Source: Symbiodinium natans (lineage: Eukaryota > Sar > Dinophyceae > Suessiales > Symbiodiniaceae). From it: a stretch of DNA of 64,000 nucleotides. Numbering within the stretch: the stretch's first letter is position 1; each line of letters starts with the position of its first letter. The stretch lies in NCBI GenBank assembly GCA_905221605.1, contig CAJNDS010000408.1:62001-126000 (forward strand), in the 5' to 3' direction. The notes beneath the pieces were generated by a model. That model was given only the letters and a program-made list of their open reading frames with translations. It ran no database searches and was not told the DNA's origin. Shown here in pieces: positions 59,034 through 64,000 of the stretch. The translations under genes were made by a program, and so were the position numbers.

Positions 59034-59791
59034 ATGGCATCGATCTCCGCCGCGCCTTCCTATCTGCCGCTGGTCACGGGCTTAGCTGGCACGACAACCC
59101 AACGGTGCAACCGCTCCCCTTTCGCCAAGGCCCTGATTGACAAGTGCATTGGCTCCCGGATATGGGTGCAGCGCTCGGGTGCTTCACAAAATTTCCACGA
59201 AGGCATCCGGCACAGATTGGTGATCTTCACGCATTCATACGAAAATGGGCAAGCACCATGCTGCGATGGGCTGCACCGCGCATGAAGTGCGCATGACATG
59301 GGAAACCACCTCGCAAGAGTATCAACATTTGGAGCAGCCGAATGCAAGAGAGTAGATTTCGCACATGTGGGAGAGATGGGTTTAGCCCAGGTCATTATGA
59401 AGGGTGACAAGGAGATCGTAGGCACTTTGCGCGGTTTTGATGATTACGTCAATATGGTGATGGACGTGGCTTGGCTTGCAGTTTATGGATGTCTGTCACT
59501 TGGCCGGGGGGAAGTGCCTGTTGTACTGGCACACTGCGGGCTACTAAGGACGTGCGAGAGTACACTTTCACTCCCCAGGGCAAGAAGATCACACACCTGG
59601 AGTCGACAAACCGGCCTGAGGTTGCACTTCTCAAACATGGTTGGGAGATGCAACATTGATGCGATATTCAATCTGCAAATCGAGAAAGCCGTTGAGACTC
59701 ATGCGCACGTGGTGGATGTGAACTTCATGCCAGGATACTTCTCAATGGCAATAACATCACGATGCTGGCAGCCTCAGCTCTCGGGGGGTGA
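59034..59791 (+). CDS. LSM5: U6 snRNA-associated Sm-like protein LSm5
   Basis: Five exons: 59034-59072 ([13 protein letters not shown]), 59130-59165 ([12 protein letters not shown]), 59391-59465 ([20 protein letters not shown] then NMVMD), 59549-about 59604 ([18 protein letters not shown]) and 59734-59791 ([14 protein letters not shown] then ALGG, stop). The total is about 87 residues; LSm5 proteins are about 90. Sm motif 1 ([13 protein letters not shown]) and Sm motif 2 ([10 protein letters not shown]) are both intact. LSm5 is part of the LSm2-8 and LSm1-7 rings that bind U6 snRNA and decapping substrates. Introns are 57, 225, 83 and about 129 bases. Intron 4 uses either a GA donor (keeps family length) or a GT donor three bases earlier (one residue shorter). 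Confidence 0.93.
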
Positions 59792-59959
59792 TATTCGGAT
59801 AACCCCCCAGGCTCTTAGATGTTTGGATTGATGCTTAAGTTTGGCTTTAGCTGGCAAATGCCAAAAAACTAGAAGAAGGACGGCCAGGACAGGGTCTTGG
59901 ATGGTCTTGGGTTAAACGCGAACCATGCGACTCAGAAAGCCCGGCGACTCAAGATGAGC

Positions 59960-60040
59960 AGTATCAAAAAAAGGTAAAATACATAAATAACTCAATAAAT
60001 AAAAATAAATACTATATATATATATAAAGGAAATAAAGAA
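59960..60040. other. AT-rich tract after LSM5
   Basis: AAATAAATA and TATATATATATA sequence, much more AT-rich than its surroundings, 170 bases past the LSM5 stop. No polyadenylation role can be shown. Confidence 0.6.
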
Positions 60041-61300
60041 TAGATTTGTGTACAGGATGCTGTGGAATTCACGGATGTGTCCCACAGACTCACTGCAAGC
60101 AAAGTGGCTCCGTGTCAAAACCGAACCTTCGAACGATCATCGCTGGGAGCGACTCGACCATGTTCCCTCCCTTTCAGCATACTTCAGCCGTATTAGCAAA
60201 GGGTCAAACTTGTGCGCTGCTTTGAGGCCGCTGGAGGTGGAATTCCCTGTGCTCGTAGCTTGCCGTGCGCTAGGTAATCATTTTGGGAGGTTCGCAGGAC
60301 CACACGCAGCAACAGACCAGGACGGCCAGTCAACAAATTCCGGGACGTGCGAATGATCGAACTTCGACGTTCAGTGGCGTGGCGACAGTGAGCACTGCAA
60401 CAGGCGCAGCTCAGCCAAGGTCCATGCCATCGAAACCAGTAGGTCTTGACGTCGTTGCAGATGATATACAACCACTGGGTGAGAAGCTGCAAACATACTG
60501 TAGCAGCAAGACGATCTGTGGGCCGAGCTGCGTGCAGTCATCCGGATTCCTATCGTCGGCACATTCAGGGAGACCTCCACCAAAAGCACAGTCCGCAACA
60601 TGCGGGCTGCATTCATCTGTTTCATCACCGTGTATTCTGCTTTATTTGCTTACGAGGACACAGCGTGACACAGTACTGATTCTTCGCACTTCTTCTGCTT
60701 CCTCGTGCTGAGGATGATTCCTGGAGGGGATCCAGAGGAGAATGACAAGGGCGGTGGGGCCTAGTGAGGGATGTTCTTATATGTGCTTGGGAGAACGCAG
60801 CTCCCTGCAAAGTCTCACAGGACGCATGCGGAAGCGCGGGAAAGGGTCGTGCTTTGCATGGTCTGAGTTTTCGAGCGCTGTTCATCATTCAATCAGATGC
60901 CGTTGCAACTGAATGTTTTGGAACCTGACCTGACCTCCTGGAAAGCAAGTTTGCGTCGCATCACTGGCTCATACTGGCTCCAGCTGAACACTGGGCAGAG
61001 TCACGGCGAGAGGATAGAGATGGTTGGGTTGTTTTGCAAGCCATGTCATGAAAGCATGAGTGATCTCCCAGCTTCAAACTCAAAAGCATATATGGACCAC
61101 AGACTGCAGCATGAGAGTTGTAGTGGTCCCTGTCCTTTCTGACAACTACGCGTTGCATCCTTAGAGAGATCGAAGATTTTCGAAGCACCGCCAGTTTTGC
61201 ACAGTTGTCCGCTGTTGCACCCTTCGGTGCCTGCGAATTGCTAAAGGTCAGTTCCATTGTGGCCATGATGCATCACCAAAGCATGTTGTAGTCTCTGGGC
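60041..61300. other. No assigned gene
   Basis: Frames up to about 140 codons are open on both strands with no recognisable motif. The first exon of glyoxalase II must lie upstream of 62394, but I did not find a convincing N-terminal P.L.DNY segment. Confidence 0.35.
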
Positions 61301-61369
61301 ACTACTACAATTTGGCTTTTCCTCGGCCCATAGAAGGGGCACGCGCCCAAACACACTCGAAGCGTCAGG

Positions 61370-61440
61370 TTGCGAAAAGCTGCGGAAAGGTTGCGGAAAG
61401 AAAGGTTGTGGCAAGGTTGCGGAAAAGGTTGTGGCATGTA
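61370..61440. repeat. GTTGCGGAAAG direct repeats
   Basis: Four degenerate copies of GTTGCGGAAAG / GTTGTGGCA in about 65 bases. Confidence 0.8.
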
Positions 61441-61499
61441 GAAAGCTACCAAGTAGTTGTCTGTTGTTTGCAAAATCACCATGGACCGTTGCCGCACAT

Positions 61500-62100
61500 G
61501 TCATATATGCCTTGTGTTCCGTGGTCCCCGGGCCGTGCTTTCCACATATTACGACACTTTGCTTCCACAGTTTCTCCCTGGTCCACACAGACGTACTTGC
61601 AGTTCTGCGGTTCCCGGGCTATGTTGTCCACATGTTGTGACACTCTGGGACATTGTCCACAGAGACTTTCACGATGTTCTGTGTCCCCGGGCTATGTTTT
61701 CCGCATGTCGCAATACTTTGCTTCCCCACTTCCCCGGCCCTTGTCCCTAAACATGCCTTACGTTCTGCGGTCCCAGCGGTAAGTTTTCCACATCACAACA
61801 GCATGTGTCCACAGTTCCGGGGGCCTTGTCCACGCACACATACATGCCTAATGCTACGTGGTTTCCCATGCTGCTAAGAATGTTTTCCACAAGCCACGCC
61901 AGCATTCTTCCTCCACATAAAACACACTTCCTGATGTTCTGTGGTCGCCTGGTTAAGGCAGGAAAACATGGCTTTCGGACGTGAAAAGGGGGGGGCCTTT
62001 TGTTGGGTAAAACCAGGCTTTTGGCAGAGGGCCTTTTGTTGTGGATACCATGATGGAGGCCTTTGTTGTGGAAACCATGGGTTTTGGACCTGGAAACTGC
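61500..62100. repeat. Degenerate tandem repeats, 80-95-bp units, then 40-50-bp units
   Basis: About five units from 61500 to 61900 share GTTCTGCGGTCCCCGGGC, GTTTTCCACATGT, GACACTTTGCTTCCAC and CCTTGTCCAC blocks. From 61960 to 62095 shorter units share GGCCTTTTGTTG and GGAAACCATGG. The overlapping frames carry no gene. Confidence 0.8.
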
Positions 62101-62393
62101 AATGCCCGAAGAATCTTGTAGCAGGAGTTCCATAAGGAGATATAACGTAAAGTTGCCATGGGGCTGGCCCAAGTCTGTGTGTTGATATATCAATGTGCTG
62201 TTACTATCTGTTGAATATGCATTTGAATGGAGACATAGGCAATGGATTTGTAGTTTCTGTCCGTCTCTGTGACGACGAGGATTTGGGACCATGCAGTCTT
62301 GATGTCTTGTGCCGTCTGGCAAGCAGCGTTTGTCGTCCTCGCTAGCCCATGGTATCGGTGCAGAGCATGTTTCCGCCGTGCAACCCCAGTGAG

Positions 62394-63350
62394 GTACTTG
62401 TTAATCGACGACGCAAAGAAGGTCGCAGCATGCGTGGACCCCGCAGAGGCCATCTGGCATAGATTGACAGGGTCGCCTGATGTGCGTACGAAGCAGTGCC
62501 ACCCCGTGGCGAAGGTGAGCCAGAAACGTGCACATTTACTCTCAATTTTATCTCTGTTCTTTACGTCCACTTTGCTTTCGAACATCCCGTAGAATGTCGA
62601 AGAAGGCCTCCTCAGAAAGGCTATGGATGGCGCATCTTAGAACCTCAGAAAACATCTCTTCTTTGAAAGCATTCCTTGTCGGGTAAGCAAGGGGCACTTC
62701 CAGATGCGGGGGCAACCAGCGGCCCGCTCGGGGGCGCACAGGCCCACCTGGTCCTTGCAAAGGCCAAGGAGGAGGGCGTGCAGCTTGTGGCAGCACCTCC
62801 TCTTGAGAGTCTCTCTCTTTACGAGTTTCAGATTACAAATGTTTACAAATGCTTGTGGAATCTGCAACGAACTTAAGGTTCTCACCACCCATCATCACTA
62901 CGATCATGCTGGTGGGAATGAGGAGATGACCAAGCAGGAGCAGATGGCGAAAATGGCAACATATATTGACATATATTATATTCACATATATTGATTGCTG
63001 TGGTCTTCAGAACGCTGATCCGTGTGTGCTCTGCGCCACAGGTTCCGGGCATCAGAGTCTATGGGGGGCGCCTCGACAATGTTGCAGCTTGTACTGATCC
63101 GCTGGACCGGTGGGGGTGCTGGCAGCTGTCGGTTAGTTACTGCTAACGGCTAGCAGGCTAGCAAGGTCTTTAAGTGCTCGCGGCAGGAGCATTCCGACAA
63201 GTTCAACATTGGATCCATCGAGGTACTGCGCGCACATCCCACATGCCGTTGTGGTTGGTGCGTGTCTGCACCAAGGTCTGCGCCCTGCACACGCCCGGGC
63301 ACACTCGTGGATCTATATGCTATCACTGCTATGATGCCACCGACAATCAG
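62394..63350 (+). CDS. HAGH: Glyoxalase II (hydroxyacylglutathione hydrolase), partial
   Basis: Exons: 62394-62448 (YLLIDDAKKVAACVDPAE), 62742-62792 (AHLVLAKAKEEGVQLVA), 62878-62937 (VLTTHHHYDHAGGNEEMTKQ), 63042-63109 (VPGIRVYGGRLDNVAACTDP), 63162-63232 (FKCSRQEHSDKFNIGSIE) and 63276-63350 (VCALHTPGHTRGSICYHCYD). The THHHYDHAGGN metal motif and the LHTPGHT histidine of the metallo-beta-lactamase fold are intact; the family has THxHxDH. It hydrolyses S-lactoylglutathione to lactate and glutathione. VYGGRLDNVAACTD is closest to plant-type enzymes by recall. Donors are GC (62449, 62793, 63351), GA (62938) and GT. The N-terminal exon is not found, and the GDTLF and C-terminal exons lie beyond 64000 or are unrecognised. 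The 63162 boundary is the least certain. Confidence 0.88.
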
Positions 63351-64000
63351 GCTGGCACCGATGGGGGCAGAAGGAATTCAATCAACGATCACATACTTAT
63401 AAGCTTTGATCAGCAAAAGCATTTTTGCAAGCAAAGTTTAAAAACACATGGGCTCTTTGCACAAGACACCAGAGAAGGAGGAGAAGAAGAAGATATTCAT
63501 GTCAAGATACGATCATGAGATAGAACGTTGTCTACAGGAAATTGACCACTCATCCCAAATAAAAGAAAACAGTGAAAGAATCCAGAAGTACAGATAAAGT
63601 TCATAAGAAATATCGAATAAACAAACAGTCTAAATTTGCTAAGAAGAATGACATTGAAAGACTTCTCATAAAGTCATTGCATGTGTAGAGTTTGGCAGGC
63701 TCAGGGTACACACGATTCCTTTCAATTGTGTCGACGTGCCTTTTGGCGAAAAAATCGGCAGTCGAGCCAGAAGGCGGACAGGAGTTGTTTCCGTCATACT
63801 GGACTTGATTACAGTCCGGGGTGTTGCCCCTGAGGTATGGCTGATGAACAGGTGTTCAATCATCCCCATCCTCCAGTTGCAAATCTTCCATTGCAGTAAG
63901 TGCACCGAATAGCAGCAGCTGTCGATTCTTAAAGCGAGGTTTCGTTCATTCAGTTTGGCGTGTTCGCATGGTCGTCGTTGGTAGAATCTAGCTCACCAAG
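63351..64000. other. Probable glyoxalase II intron
   Basis: It follows a GC donor (CAG|GCTGGC). I see no GDTLF-type exon and no other gene up to the window end, so the intron probably continues past 64000. Confidence 0.5.

Overview
This window reads as nuclear DNA of a dinoflagellate. That is an inference from several independent signs. Every recognisable gene (UQCRH, VASt-domain, PTC7-like PP2C, FHA-kinesin, LSM5, glyoxalase II) lies on the + strand, as in dinoflagellate unidirectional gene clusters. The genes are split into very short exons whose introns often begin GC or GA rather than GT, end in AG and are followed by G. TTTAGGG-type repeats occur at several interstitial sites. Simple repeats and long G/C runs are abundant. 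I cannot name the species. Most long open frames here are chance or shadow frames; the real genes were found by joining short exons that restore known protein families.

Layout. 0-8.1 kb: exon-like pieces of a + strand gene rich in beta-strand-like sequence, ending at 8106, with one assembly gap (2710-2846). 9.4-9.9 kb: a complete three-exon UQCRH (complex III hinge protein). 10-27 kb: scattered unassigned exon-like segments between large stretches with nothing recognisable, plus a duplicated poly-G element (15.6-16.6 kb) and a CG/CA microsatellite of about 700 bp (22.4-23.1 kb). 28-33.7 kb: a block of degenerate TTTAGGG sequence, a roughly 145-bp tandem repeat, a GAAA microsatellite, an array of roughly 110-bp units each holding a G-run/C-run hairpin, and a CCAATAGAAAA satellite, followed by a tRNA-Cys-like sequence at 33.7 kb.

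34.4-35.0 kb: three exons of a VASt (StAR-like) lipid-binding domain. 36.3-50.1 kb: one PTC7-like PP2C phosphatase whose exons run in order but are interrupted by an apparent intron of about 10.2 kb (37664-47905). That interval holds coiled-coil exon-like segments, a T/G-rich telomere-like tract and minisatellites; a later intron of the same gene holds an antisense Ty1/copia remnant. 52.5-58.1 kb: an FHA-domain (kinesin-3-like) kinesin with an uninterrupted motor exon and substituted switch I/II residues. 59.0-59.8 kb: a complete five-exon LSM5. 62.4-63.4 kb onward: glyoxalase II, cut off by the window end. The assigned genes are housekeeping genes (respiration, RNA processing, methylglyoxal detoxification, signalling, transport) with no obvious joint pathway; their shared strand and splice style are the main link.
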